From NCBI RefSeq assembly GCF_002811765.1, contig NZ_NPDR01000006.1, positions 62,001-126,000 on the forward strand: a stretch of 64,000 bases of DNA, read 5' to 3'. This document shows positions 34,606 through 43,281 of the stretch, piece after piece. Source of the stretch: Leptospira saintgironsiae. Lineage in GTDB: Bacteria; Spirochaetota; Leptospiria; Leptospirales; Leptospiraceae. Every line of letters begins with the position of its first letter. Positions within the stretch are counted from its first letter, which is position 1. The position numbers were made by a program, and so were the translations under genes. The notes under the pieces were generated by a model that saw only the letters and a list, made by a program, of their open reading frames with translations, searched no databases and was not told where the DNA came from.

Positions 34606-36333
34606 ATGGAAACGATTACTGAAAAAAACAAGGCCTGGCTTAGAGAAGATACGGTTCCCCAGAACGGAGCCGAACTGATCGTTGCTTATTTAAAAAGGAG
34701 AAGGATCCATAACGTATATGGAATTCCTGGCGGTGCCAATTTGCCGTTATACGATGCTCTTCATAATAGTGGAATACGTCATATTCTCGCAAGACATGAA
34801 CAGGGCGGCGGATTTATGGCTCAAGGAGAAGCGAGAGTCACCAAAAAACCTGCTGTTTGTCTAGCTTCTTCCGGCCCAGGAGTTACAAATTTAATCACCG
34901 CAGTTGCGGATGCAAAATCAGATTCTATACCGTTAGTCGCAATTACAGGCCAAGTGCCTCTATCATTGATTGGAACGGATGCTTTCCAAGAAATAGATAC
35001 TTACGGATTGTCTTTACCTATTACTAAAAAAACTTATTTAGTTCGTTCCGTATCAGAACTCATTCGTGTTTTGCCGGAAGCATTTCAAATCGCAGAAGGA
35101 CCAAGACCCGGCCCAGTTTGGATAGATGTTCCTAAGGATATACAGGCTTCTCCTATTTCGCTTTCTATGTCCCAGATTGAATCCATTTGGAGTTCTCAAG
35201 AAGAGAAAAATTCACCTAGGATCTTTATATCAGAAGCAGATAAACTTAGATTTTATACTCTATTAGAAAATTCTAAAAAACCTGTTTTGTACATAGGCGG
35301 AGGAGTAAAAGGATCTGGTGCAGAAGATCTGATCCTTCAATTGGCAGAAGCACAGGACATTCCTGTAGTTTGTACATTGATGGGTTTGGATTCTTTTTCG
35401 AAAAGCAATGAATTGTCTTTGGGAATGTTAGGAATGCACGGAGCTCCTTATACAAATCGATTATTATTTGAATCCGATCTTCTTTTAGCATTCGGAGTTC
35501 GTTTTGATGATAGGGCCACTGGAAAATTGGAAACATTCTGCCCAAATGCAAAAGTGATCCATGTGGACATCGATTATAAGGAAATTGGAAAGTTAAGAAG
35601 GCCAGATTTCGGATTCTGTTCAGACCTAAAATATTTTTTGGAGAATATGGGAGAATTTCCAATTCACAAAAGAGAAGAATGGAGAGAACAGATCCGTTCT
35701 TATAAAGAACTATATCCATTAAATTCTATTTCTACTCCCAAAGGTTTTTCACCTCAGGATATTATTTTGTCCGTTGCGGAATTTTTAGGGCCGAATGCAA
35801 GGATCAGTACGGATGTAGGCCAACACCAGATGTGGGTGGCTCAATATTATCCATTTCAGAAAAGCGGAACTTTCTTAACTTCTGGTGGATTGGGTACTAT
35901 GGGTTTTGGGTTGCCTGCGGCAATTGGGGCTTCTCTTGCAGATCCTAATTCTAAGATCGTTTGTTTTTCTGGTGACGGCTCCATTTTGATGAATATCCAA
36001 GAATTGGATACTTTGAGTGAGTTACAATCGGATTTGAAAATTATAATATTCGATAATCGAAATCTGGGGTTGGTCCGCCAGCAGCAGAATTTGTTTTATG
36101 GAAGTAGATATAATGGAAGTTCTTATCCTTCTCATTCTAAGTTTTCTAAGATCGCAAATGCTTTTGGGATTTCCAGTTTAGATCTGGGAGAAGAAGGGAA
36201 AAATTTAGAAGATCTGGAAGCCTTCCTGAAAGAGAAGGGGCCAGGACTGATCGTTGTACCGATTGATCAGGATCTTCAAGTTCTTCCTATGGTTCCTCCT
36301 GGAAAAAGTAATTTGGAGATGCTCTTAGGTTGA
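34606..36333 (+). CDS. ilvB: Acetolactate (acetohydroxyacid) synthase, large subunit
   Basis: From ATG 34606 the ThDP/FAD enzyme has 575 residues. It shows VYGIPGGANLPLYDAL, the catalytic Glu in RHEQGGGFMAQGEAR, GTDAFQE, the AHAS-type FAD region RFDDRATGKLETFCPNAKVIHVDIDYKEIGK, and the ThDP motif GDGSILMNIQELDTL. The enzyme condenses two pyruvates to acetolactate for Val and Leu, or pyruvate with 2-ketobutyrate for Ile. Unusually, the conserved Trp in VRQWQ is replaced: the segment reads LGLVRQQQN. No small-subunit gene (ilvH/N) follows. Upstream in-frame codons up to 34453 run through the terminator and are not coding. Expression is probably set by the attenuator. Confidence 0.92.
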   Translation: METITEKNKAWLREDTVPQNGAELIVAYLKRRRIHNVYGIPGGANLPLYDALHNSGIRHILARHEQGGGFMAQGEARVTKKPAVCLASSGPGVTNLITAVADAKSDSIPLVAITGQVPLSLIGTDAFQEIDTYGLSLPITKKTYLVRSVSELIRVLPEAFQIAEGPRPGPVWIDVPKDIQASPISLSMSQIESIWSSQEEKNSPRIFISEADKLRFYTLLENSKKPVLYIGGGVKGSGAEDLILQLAEAQDIPVVCTLMGLDSFSKSNELSLGMLGMHGAPYTNRLLFESDLLLAFGVRFDDRATGKLETFCPNAKVIHVDIDYKEIGKLRRPDFGFCSDLKYFLENMGEFPIHKREEWREQIRSYKELYPLNSISTPKGFSPQDIILSVAEFLGPNARISTDVGQHQMWVAQYYPFQKSGTFLTSGGLGTMGFGLPAAIGASLADPNSKIVCFSGDGSILMNIQELDTLSELQSDLKIIIFDNRNLGLVRQQQNLFYGSRYNGSSYPSHSKFSKIANAFGISSLDLGEEGKNLEDLEAFLKEKGPGLIVVPIDQDLQVLPMVPPGKSNLEMLLG

Positions 36334-36398
36334 AAAATTCCGTTTACAGGCTGTTCTTTCTTGTAAACGGGATCTCTTGGTGGCCCGCCCGGGCCTAA
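36330..36398 (+). CDS. Candidate Trp leader peptide before trpE
   Basis: A 22-codon ORF begins with TTG overlapping the acetolactate synthase stop (TTGA), with GGAG 11 nt upstream inside that gene. It contains tandem Trp codons and ends NGISWWPARA, reminiscent of trp leader peptides. GGCCC/GGGCC just after the Trp codons can form a hairpin at 36382-36395, but no U-tract follows directly, so the control mechanism is unclear. It could be a chance ORF. Confidence 0.4.
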   Translation: MKNSVYRLFFLVNGISWWPARA

Positions 36399-36467
36399 TC
36401 ATATCTACATATTCCTTTTTTCTAATGTATTGCTGAACCTATTCGGTTCGAAATTAAGGAGACTAGT

Positions 36468-37886
36468 ATGTCCATAGAGATACAAAATATCAGAAAAGAA
36501 GCAAATGCCCTTTTCCCAAGACCAATCGCCCGATCTTTTCCGTTAAAGGAAGAAGGTGTATTAGAATATTTTCAAAAGTTAATGGAAGAAACTGATATTG
36601 CAGTTTTATTCGAAAGTTTAGGACCTGAATCGGATAATTCCAGATATAGTTTTATTTCGGCTTTCCCAAAGAGAGTCTTCAAAGCAAAGGGAGACAAATT
36701 GGAATGTGACGGAAAAGAGATCGGTAAAGGAAATCCATACCGATTGTTCTCAGAAATTTTTCCTCCTAGGAAATCTTTCTTAGAATATACAGAATCTGGT
36801 GGAGGAGGCCTTTACGGTTATCTTTCTTATGAGGCCGCAAATGATATGGAGCCAAGCCTTCTTCTAAAAGAACATTCTAAATTTCCTAAGTTCTATTTTG
36901 CTTGGATGGAAGATGGGATCCTCTTAGACAGAAGAACAGGAGAATCCAAATATTTTCATTACGGAACAGATCGATATAATTTGTTCGAGGAAATTTATAA
37001 AAAGAAAACTCCCGACAAAGGAAAATTTCAATCTGTTGATTTAGGTTTTTCTAAAACTAAAGAAGAACATAGATCTATGGTGAATGAAGTTTTGGAAGAG
37101 ATCCGAAATGGAAATACATTCCAATGCCAAGTAGGATTCCGAAAAACTTTTTTAATTGGAGAAGGTGAGACCTCTTTAGCCAGAAAAAAAGGGGATTTCG
37201 AATTATACAAATCAGTTCGAAAGGTAAACCCTTCACCATTTATGTTCTTCATGAGTTTTCCTGGAGAAGTTCATCTAGGAGCAAGTCCTGAACTTTTATT
37301 TCGTTTGAAAGATGGGCTTGCTGAAAGTTTTCCATTAGCAGGCACCATTCGAAGAGGAATAAACGAAGAAGAAGATCAAAAAATTGCACTTCAACTTCTA
37401 TCCGACCCTAAAGAGATCGCAGAGCATAATATGCTTGTGGATCTGCATCGGAACGATCTAGGAAGAGTTTCCAAATTTGGAACCGTAAAGGTAAGAGATT
37501 CTTTTGCTCTTAAAAGATTCAGTCATGTGCAACATCTTTCGACTGAAGTTTCCGGAATCTTAAGAGCAGGCCAGGATATGTTTTCTGGATTAGCTTCTTC
37601 TTTTCCGACTGGAACCTTAAGCGGTGCTCCAAAGATAGAATCGATGAAGATCATTCATAGGATAGAGAATGATCCGAGAGGACCGTATGGAGGAGCTGTA
37701 GGAAGATTCGGCTTTGATGGAAATTGTTCCTTCTGTATTCCGATCCGAAGTTATTTCAGAAAAGAAGAAGAAGCGGTAATTCGAGCTTCCGGAGGGATTG
37801 TAATGGATTCGGATCCAGACGCAGAATACGAAGAGATCGGCCATAAATTAGGAGCAGTTTTGAAAGCAATGGAGGCAGCTCAATGA
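36468..37886 (+). CDS. trpE: Anthranilate synthase component I
   Basis: The 472-residue enzyme converts chorismate and ammonia to anthranilate. VLFESLGPESDNSRYSFIS corresponds to the LLES tryptophan-feedback site, and NPSPFMFFMSFPGEVHLGASPELLFRL, LAGTIRRG, IAEHNMLVDLHRNDLGRV, HLSTEVSGIL, FPTGTLSGAPKIESMKII and GPYGGAVGRFGFDG are the chorismate-binding blocks. TrpE is preferred over PabB because of PTGTLSGAPK and the adjacent amidotransferase. The start has AAGGAG eight bases upstream. Its ATGA overlap with trpG (37883-37886) shows coupling. A candidate Trp-rich leader ORF lies upstream. Confidence 0.9.
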   Translation: MSIEIQNIRKEANALFPRPIARSFPLKEEGVLEYFQKLMEETDIAVLFESLGPESDNSRYSFISAFPKRVFKAKGDKLECDGKEIGKGNPYRLFSEIFPPRKSFLEYTESGGGGLYGYLSYEAANDMEPSLLLKEHSKFPKFYFAWMEDGILLDRRTGESKYFHYGTDRYNLFEEIYKKKTPDKGKFQSVDLGFSKTKEEHRSMVNEVLEEIRNGNTFQCQVGFRKTFLIGEGETSLARKKGDFELYKSVRKVNPSPFMFFMSFPGEVHLGASPELLFRLKDGLAESFPLAGTIRRGINEEEDQKIALQLLSDPKEIAEHNMLVDLHRNDLGRVSKFGTVKVRDSFALKRFSHVQHLSTEVSGILRAGQDMFSGLASSFPTGTLSGAPKIESMKIIHRIENDPRGPYGGAVGRFGFDGNCSFCIPIRSYFRKEEEAVIRASGGIVMDSDPDAEYEEIGHKLGAVLKAMEAAQ

Positions 37887-38473
37887 AAGTATTACTCGTA
37901 GATCATCATGATTCTTTTTCTTATAATCTATTCCAATACCTAGGAGAAATTTTAGAAGAAGAGTTTCCCTATAGATTCAGATTGGATGTGATCCGCCAGA
38001 ATGAAACGGATGTTTCCAAGATCGTCCGAGAAAAATACGATAGGATTTTGCTTTCTCCGGGTCCAGGAACTCCTGACGATCCTGAATATTTCGGATGTTC
38101 TATGGAAATTTTGAAACAATTAGGAGGAGAAGTCCCAATCTTAGGAGTTTGCCTTGGAATGCAGGGTATAGCTCATTTTGCGGGGGCAAATATTATAAAA
38201 GCAGAATATCCGATGCATGGAAAAATTTCAGAGATAAAAACAGATGGTAAAGGAGTGTTTCGAGATCTTCCTTCTGATCTAAAAGTTATGAGATATCATT
38301 CTTTGGTGGTTGATGAAAATTCTTTGGGAAAAGAATGGGAAAGGACTGCTTATGCAGGCTCAGAACTCATGGGAATTCGTAACCAAGAAAAAAGAATGGA
38401 AGGTGTTCAATTTCATCCTGAGTCCTTTGCGACCGAAGGTGGAAGAAAAATGCTTTCGAATTTTCTAATATAA
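37883..38473 (+). CDS. trpG: Anthranilate synthase component II (glutamine amidotransferase)
   Basis: The 196-residue protein is a class I glutamine amidotransferase that supplies ammonia to TrpE. It has LLVDHHDSFSYNLFQYLGE, LSPGPGTPDDPEYFG, the nucleophile Cys in ILGVCLGMQGIAHFAG, MRYHSLVV, and the His-Glu pair in GVQFHPESFATEGG. It may also serve PabB in folate synthesis, as shared TrpG/PabA proteins do in some bacteria. The start overlaps trpE by four bases, and it ends 2 bp from the convergent hybrid kinase gene. Confidence 0.92.
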   Translation: MKVLLVDHHDSFSYNLFQYLGEILEEEFPYRFRLDVIRQNETDVSKIVREKYDRILLSPGPGTPDDPEYFGCSMEILKQLGGEVPILGVCLGMQGIAHFAGANIIKAEYPMHGKISEIKTDGKGVFRDLPSDLKVMRYHSLVVDENSLGKEWERTAYAGSELMGIRNQEKRMEGVQFHPESFATEGGRKMLSNFLI

Positions 38474-38475
38474 TA

Positions 38476-40179
38476 TTAGGAAGCAAGGGAGGAAGGCAGG
38501 ACTTTCAAAAATTCTTGTATCCTTTCTCCCAGATCTTCTTTCCGGAAAGGTTTCCCTAAATAATCGTCCATGCCAGCTTCTGCGCAAGCTCGTCTGTCTT
38601 CAGTGCTGTCATGGGCGGTGACTGCTATGATCCAAGGGACCTTTCTTGTACTAGGTTTTTTCTTTAGGATCCTTGCTACTTCTAATCCACTCAACTCAGG
38701 CATTTGAATATCTAAAAGAAGAAGGTCCACATCATTCTGCTCCCAATATGCTAAAACGTCTATCCCGTTGGAAACAACCGAGGAACTTAATCCTAATTTT
38801 TCCAACATCTTTTGGATCAATCTTTGGTTAACTGGATTGTCTTCTGCCACAAGGATTTTTAGATCACTATGTTCAGAGAAATCGAAATTGATCCGATTTT
38901 TGGATTCTGCTATTTTAACTTTTTCAGCGAGGTTGGCTTTAGGAAGGGTCATTTCTAAAACAAATTTAGAACCTTTGCCTGATTCACTTTCCACTGATAT
39001 ATTCCAATCCAATGCTTCGCAAACACGTTTGCAGATGGAAAGACCTAAACCTGTTCCTCCATATTTCCTAGATATAGAGATATCAGTTTGAGAGAATGCT
39101 TCGAATAATGTTGGGATCCTATGAGATTCTATTCCAATGCCTGTATCTTTAACACTCAAAGAGAGAGTTATATCGGCTTCGGTTTCTCGTTCTACACCTA
39201 ACTCTACTGTGATCCCACCTTTTTCGGTGAATTTCAATGCATTCGAAACTAAATTAGAAAGAATTTGTCTGACCCGTATAGAATCAGATTTTACATCAAT
39301 ATTTTCTCTTGCAGGTGGAAGAATTGTTTTAAATGCCAATCCTTTTTTAAATGCTTTGTCTGAAGCTTCTTCCGCATATCTTTCTAGAAGAGAGATCATA
39401 TCGAATTCTTTAAAACTGAAATGTAAGGAGCCTGATTCGGCTTTGCTAAAATCAATAACATCATTGATCAAACGGATCAGATGATCAGAACTTTCAGTTA
39501 ATGAATCCAGATATTCTTTTTGAAGATCTGGATTATTCGTTTGATGTAATAGATCCACCATTCCTAAGATACCATGTACGGGAGTCCTAAGTTCATGATT
39601 CATATTAATAAAGAATTGTTCTTTAGCTTTTTGTAATTCTAGTGCAACAGACTGCAACTGGATCAATGCCTGAGATTTAGCATCTAATTCCATAAAAGAA
39701 ACCACAGAATTTGCCAATGCTTCTAAGGCTTGGATTTCAGAGTCGGTTAATGTTTTAGGTTGAGAATCTAATACACATAATGTTCCTAAAACATAACCAT
39801 CAGGAGTTCTTAGAGGGGCACCTGCATAAAATCTGATATTCGGATCGTTTACTACAAATGGATTTTGTCTAAATCTTGGATCTTTTTGAGCGTCTTCTAC
39901 CACTAAGGTCTTGTTTTCATAAAGTGCGAATTGACAAAAGGACTCGCGCCTGGGAGTCTCCTTGTCCTTGATCCCCATTCTTGCCTTGAACCATTGTCTT
40001 TCTGAATCGATTAAAGATACTAAAGCCATCGGTGTCCCGCAAATTAGGGAGGCGGCTTTTATGATTCCGTCGTATTTTTCTTCAGGAGGTGTGTCTAGGA
40101 TCCTATAACGTTTTAATGCTTGTACCCTTTCTTCTTCATTTTCGGGTAGAGGAGCGACGCTATAAGGAAGATTTTCCAT
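38476..40179 (-). CDS. GAF-domain hybrid histidine kinase with C-terminal receiver
   Basis: The 567-residue protein is soluble. An N-terminal GAF domain (YRILDTPPEEKYDGIIKAASLICGTPMALVSLIDSERQWFKARMG to TLCVLDSQPKTLT) is followed by HisKA with the phospho-acceptor His in FINMNHELRTPVHGILGMVDLL, then an ATPase (N-box QILSNLVSNALKFTEKG, DTGIGIESHRIPTLFEAFSQ, GTGLGLSICKRV). A receiver domain (ILVAEDNPVNQRLIQKML, LLLLDIQMPELSGLEV, DDYLGKPF) ends it. It probably passes phosphate on to a separate Hpt or regulator not in this window. Transcribed alone. Confidence 0.92.
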   Translation of the reverse strand: MENLPYSVAPLPENEEERVQALKRYRILDTPPEEKYDGIIKAASLICGTPMALVSLIDSERQWFKARMGIKDKETPRRESFCQFALYENKTLVVEDAQKDPRFRQNPFVVNDPNIRFYAGAPLRTPDGYVLGTLCVLDSQPKTLTDSEIQALEALANSVVSFMELDAKSQALIQLQSVALELQKAKEQFFINMNHELRTPVHGILGMVDLLHQTNNPDLQKEYLDSLTESSDHLIRLINDVIDFSKAESGSLHFSFKEFDMISLLERYAEEASDKAFKKGLAFKTILPPARENIDVKSDSIRVRQILSNLVSNALKFTEKGGITVELGVERETEADITLSLSVKDTGIGIESHRIPTLFEAFSQTDISISRKYGGTGLGLSICKRVCEALDWNISVESESGKGSKFVLEMTLPKANLAEKVKIAESKNRINFDFSEHSDLKILVAEDNPVNQRLIQKMLEKLGLSSSVVSNGIDVLAYWEQNDVDLLLLDIQMPELSGLEVARILKKKPSTRKVPWIIAVTAHDSTEDRRACAEAGMDDYLGKPFRKEDLGERIQEFLKVLPSSLAS

Positions 40180-40272
40180 AATGAAATGTTATATTATTTA
40201 AGACTAAAAAATAATGGGGGATATTCTCCTTTTTGAAAGTAAAAACACAAGGATTTAACTTCCTAATCATTA

Positions 40273-40303
40273 TTTTCAGGTTTAATCATGTATCACCTGA
40301 AAA
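40273..40303 (-). other. Perfect inverted repeat at the end of the SRPBCC gene
   Basis: TTTTCAGGT (40273-40281) and ACCTGAAAA (40295-40303) form a nine-pair stem with a 13-nt loop that includes the stop codon of the SRPBCC gene. No T-run follows on the minus strand, so it may be a weak terminator or 3'-end protector. Confidence 0.45.
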
Positions 40304-40752
40304 TTACGAATTCCTAAGGTTTTGCCTTGAGAAAGGATTTCTTGCAGTTTTCGGATGTCTTTTCTTGTGTTTTCGAACACCCTGGAGAATATCCAGGACC
40401 GAAAAACTTTAGAAAATCCAGATAATTCCATCTGGCTTGTAAAAAGGATCTTAGTATCAGTATCGGAACCTTTCGGATCAGGATAAAAACAGAAGGTTTC
40501 AGTCTGATCTGAAAATCTACTTTTGATCCTCACTACTAATCTACTCGGATACTTGGATTCTAGAATTTGGTATTCGAACTTACATGCGAAAAACCAAAAC
40601 TTAGTTTTCACTTGAAAACCAGGAGTACTTTCATTTTTCTTAAAGGAGAGAATATTTCCTGACCAGTCAGATAAACGTTCGAAATTAGAAACGTAATCGA
40701 ACGCTCTGCTTAAAGAAATCGGCACAGTAAAAGCAATAGTAGTCGTCGCCAT
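40282..40752 (-). CDS. SRPBCC (START/polyketide-cyclase-like) protein
   Basis: The 156-residue protein begins TIAFTVPISLSRAFDYVSNFERLSDWSG, the standard opening of SRPBCC helix-grip proteins, and continues with strands FQVKTKFWFFACKFEYQILES and RLVVRIKSRFSDQTETFCFYPD. A long C-terminal helix (FSKVFRSWIFSRVFENTRKDIRKLQEIL) closes a hydrophobic ligand pocket. Such proteins bind lipids or small aromatics; the ligand is unknown. It lies alone, upstream of the hybrid kinase gene in the same direction with a gap of 102 bp. Confidence 0.78.
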   Translation of the reverse strand: MATTTIAFTVPISLSRAFDYVSNFERLSDWSGNILSFKKNESTPGFQVKTKFWFFACKFEYQILESKYPSRLVVRIKSRFSDQTETFCFYPDPKGSDTDTKILFTSQMELSGFSKVFRSWIFSRVFENTRKDIRKLQEILSQGKTLGIRNFQVIHD

Positions 40753-40827
40753 GGAAACTTCTCTCTTTCTTTAAAAAGAATTCCCTTAGGATCCTTTTTC
40801 GAGTCCAATGTAATATAGAGAGGAAAT

Positions 40828-41694
40828 ATGGGTTTTAGACGAATAACCGGAACAAGAATCGCCGAAAAAACTATCGAAGGTGGAGGATTTCCAGTCCGCA
40901 GACCATTCCCAGTTCCGCAATTTTCTTATTGGGACCCGTTTTTACTTTTGGATGAGATGGGGCCTGTCAATTACGAACCAGGCAAAGCTATAGGCGCTCC
41001 CGATCATCCTCATAGAGGTTTCGAGACAGTTACTTATCTTCTATCCGGCGAAATGGAACACAGAGATTCCTGGGGACATGCAGGAAAATTAAAAGAAGGT
41101 GGGATCCAATGGATGACTGCAGGTGCAGGCCTTGTGCATTCAGAACTTCCCTCCACCGATTTTCAGAATAGAGGCGGAAGAATGCATGGATTCCAGATCT
41201 GGGTTAATCTCCCAAGGGATAAAAAACTTATTTCCCCAAATTACCAGGAAATGGATTCCTCCGAGCTTCCTGTGGCAGAAAAAGACGGTGTTTGGGCAAA
41301 GGTGATCGCAGGAGATCTTTGGGGAACCAATGCAATCATCCAAACTCAGACTCCAATTGTATTTTTCCATTTGAAACTTTCTCCAGGTTCTTATGCAGAA
41401 GTGCCAGTGCCAAAAGATTATAATATTCTAGCATATCCATTCGTGGGAGCAGGTACTGTAATTGATACAGATGCTGAACACGATCTGGTAGAGGGTGAGA
41501 CAGTATTTTACCAAGGCGGAGAAGGTAGTATAGGCCTTCGTGCTCCTGAAAATTTTGCCTGGGAAGTTTTGATCCTAGGGGGACAACCTTTGAACGAACC
41601 AGTGGCACGTTATGGCCCTTTTGTGATGAGCACTCCTCAAGAAATACAACAGGCCTTTGAGGACTATTCGGCAGGAAAAATGGGGACAATATAA
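40828..41694 (+). CDS. Pirin-family bicupin protein
   Basis: The 288-residue protein is a pirin: GGGFPVRRPFPVPQFSYWDPFLLLDEMGP, and the N-terminal cupin metal site in DHPHRGFETVTYLLSGEMEHRDS (two His) together with GAGLVHSELPS (His and Glu). The C-terminal cupin lacks these ligands, as is usual. Bacterial pirins have been assigned quercetinase-like or regulatory roles, so the function is uncertain. It starts with AGAGAGGAAAT upstream of the ATG. The flavoprotein gene begins 10 nt after its stop, so the two are probably one transcript. Confidence 0.9.
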   Translation: MGFRRITGTRIAEKTIEGGGFPVRRPFPVPQFSYWDPFLLLDEMGPVNYEPGKAIGAPDHPHRGFETVTYLLSGEMEHRDSWGHAGKLKEGGIQWMTAGAGLVHSELPSTDFQNRGGRMHGFQIWVNLPRDKKLISPNYQEMDSSELPVAEKDGVWAKVIAGDLWGTNAIIQTQTPIVFFHLKLSPGSYAEVPVPKDYNILAYPFVGAGTVIDTDAEHDLVEGETVFYQGGEGSIGLRAPENFAWEVLILGGQPLNEPVARYGPFVMSTPQEIQQAFEDYSAGKMGTI

Positions 41695-41704
41695 CTCTCC
41701 ATTC

Positions 41705-42943
41705 ATGGAAGAAGTCCAGACTAAAAAATTAGCAGTGATCGGCGGCGGTGCCGCCGGTTTTTTCGGAGCCATACAAACTAGAATTCTTTCGGAAGGAAGA
41801 ATATCGGTACAACTGTACGAAAAATCCCCCAACGTACTTTCTAAAGTAAAAATTTCAGGGGGAGGAAGATGTAACGTCACTCATTCCTGTTTTGATCCAG
41901 AGGAATTATCTAAACGTTATCCAAGAGGGGAGAAGGAACTAAAAAGAGCCTTCGAGATATTCCAACCAAAGGATACGATCCGCTTTTTCGAATCTCGAGG
42001 AGTAAAATTAAAAGCAGAAACCGATGGCAGAATGTTCCCTGTCACAGATAATTCTGAAACCATCATCCATTGTTTATTGGAAGAAGCCAAAAAATCAGGA
42101 GTAAGGATCCAAACCAAAATTTCTATATTAGGAATTTATAAAAATGAGGATCCTAACGGCAAAAGATTCAGGATACAAACAGAAGAGGGAGAAGAATATT
42201 TCGATTCTGTTTTGGTAGCAAGTGGATCTTCTCGAAAGGTTTGGGGATGGTTGGAAAATATGGGACATTCTATAGAATCTCCCGTTCCTTCTTTATTCAC
42301 ATTTGAGATCTCAGATCCTTTATTAGATGGATTTCAGGGACTTACGGTCTCCGACGTAGAGATCATATTCAAAAACTCTAAACTAAAACAAAGAGGCCCC
42401 ATTCTTTTTACACATTGGGGATTAAGTGGTCCTGCAGTCTTAAAACTATCCGCCTGGGCTGCTCGCGAATTATTCGATTCAGATTACAAAGCAGAATTAC
42501 TTGTAGATTGGGTCCCTAATCATTCCAGACAAGAATTGAGAGAAATATTTTTAGAAAAGAAGAAGGATAGTCCTTCTAAAAAGCCAGGAAGTCGTTCCGA
42601 ATTTGATCTTCCTTCCAGATTTTGGGAAAGAGTCTGGGAGAAGTCCTGCGGGGCCGAAAAAAGATGGTCCGAAATTTCTTCCAAAGAATTACACCAAGCA
42701 GAAGAGATCTTAAAAAGAACTGTTCTGAAAGTTTCTGGCAAGGGAGTTTTTAAAGATGAATTTGTGACCTGCGGTGGGGTTCGTCGTAAAGAAGTAGATT
42801 TTTCTAAAATGGAAAGCAGACTTCATTCGGGACTCTATTTTGCCGGAGAAGTTTTAGATATAGATGGTATCACAGGCGGATTTAATTTCCAAAATGCATG
42901 GACCACTTCTTATATCGCAGCAAAAGCTTTGGCTGCAACCTAA
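41705..42943 (+). CDS. YhiN/HI0933-type flavoprotein (NAD(P)/FAD-dependent oxidoreductase)
   Basis: From ATG 41705 the protein has 412 residues. The FAD-binding LAVIGGGAAGFFGAIQ opens the chain, followed by the family hallmark KVKISGGGRCNVTHS, and later VLVASGSSRKVWGWLENMGHS, FTHWGLSGPAVLKLSAWAA and the C-terminal GLYFAGEVLDIDGITGGFNFQNAWTTSYIAA. Members of this family (YhiN, BaiN-like) reduce unsaturated substrates in some organisms, but the role of this branch is unknown. The frame is open to TTG 41657 inside the pirin gene; 41705 places the Rossmann motif near the start as in relatives. The stop overlaps the convergent glyoxalase-like gene by 4 bp. Confidence 0.88.
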   Translation: MEEVQTKKLAVIGGGAAGFFGAIQTRILSEGRISVQLYEKSPNVLSKVKISGGGRCNVTHSCFDPEELSKRYPRGEKELKRAFEIFQPKDTIRFFESRGVKLKAETDGRMFPVTDNSETIIHCLLEEAKKSGVRIQTKISILGIYKNEDPNGKRFRIQTEEGEEYFDSVLVASGSSRKVWGWLENMGHSIESPVPSLFTFEISDPLLDGFQGLTVSDVEIIFKNSKLKQRGPILFTHWGLSGPAVLKLSAWAARELFDSDYKAELLVDWVPNHSRQELREIFLEKKKDSPSKKPGSRSEFDLPSRFWERVWEKSCGAEKRWSEISSKELHQAEEILKRTVLKVSGKGVFKDEFVTCGGVRRKEVDFSKMESRLHSGLYFAGEVLDIDGITGGFNFQNAWTTSYIAAKALAAT

Positions 42944-43281
42944 TCCCAGGGTTCTGGATAAGAACTGAATCCTAAACGATTCCCATCAGGATCCTTAAAA
43001 TATTTTGTGTAGTCAGTCTTCTCTATAAAAGAATTTCCAAATAAGGAATCTATCTTTTCTCTTTCTTCCTTTTTTGGTGCAGAGAAGATGAGTGCATGAG
43101 GTGCCTTAGGCTCTTCTTCTTTTTCGATCATGATACGAGTAACGCCTGCTAAAAACCAGGAAGATCTGAGTTTACCGTCCTGGTAAAAATGATCCTTTTC
43201 AAATGATAAGCCAGGTATATTTATATAAAACTTTTTTAATGTTTCCGGATCTTGTGTGGAAATTGCGATATGATGGATCAT
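42940..43281 (-). CDS. VOC-family (glyoxalase/bleomycin-resistance-like) protein
   Basis: The 113-residue protein is a single vicinal-oxygen-chelate domain: IHHIAISTQDPETLKKFYINIPGLSFEKDHF at the start, then SWFLAGVTRIMIEKE and the closing YTKYFKDPDGNRLGFSSYP. The His of IHHIAI and the acidic residues near the end are usual metal positions. It may be an isomerase, dioxygenase or binding protein; nothing more can be said. Its ATG overlaps the stop of the acetyltransferase gene upstream (43278-43281), so both are expressed together. Confidence 0.8.
   Translation of the reverse strand: MIHHIAISTQDPETLKKFYINIPGLSFEKDHFYQDGKLRSSWFLAGVTRIMIEKEEEPKAPHALIFSAPKKEEREKIDSLFGNSFIEKTDYTKYFKDPDGNRLGFSSYPEPWD

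Noticed and set aside
36340..36370. CCGTTTACA/TGTAAACGG hairpin after acetolactate synthase as a terminator
   Set aside because: No T-run follows on the plus strand; it is noted only as a possible element of the trp leader region.
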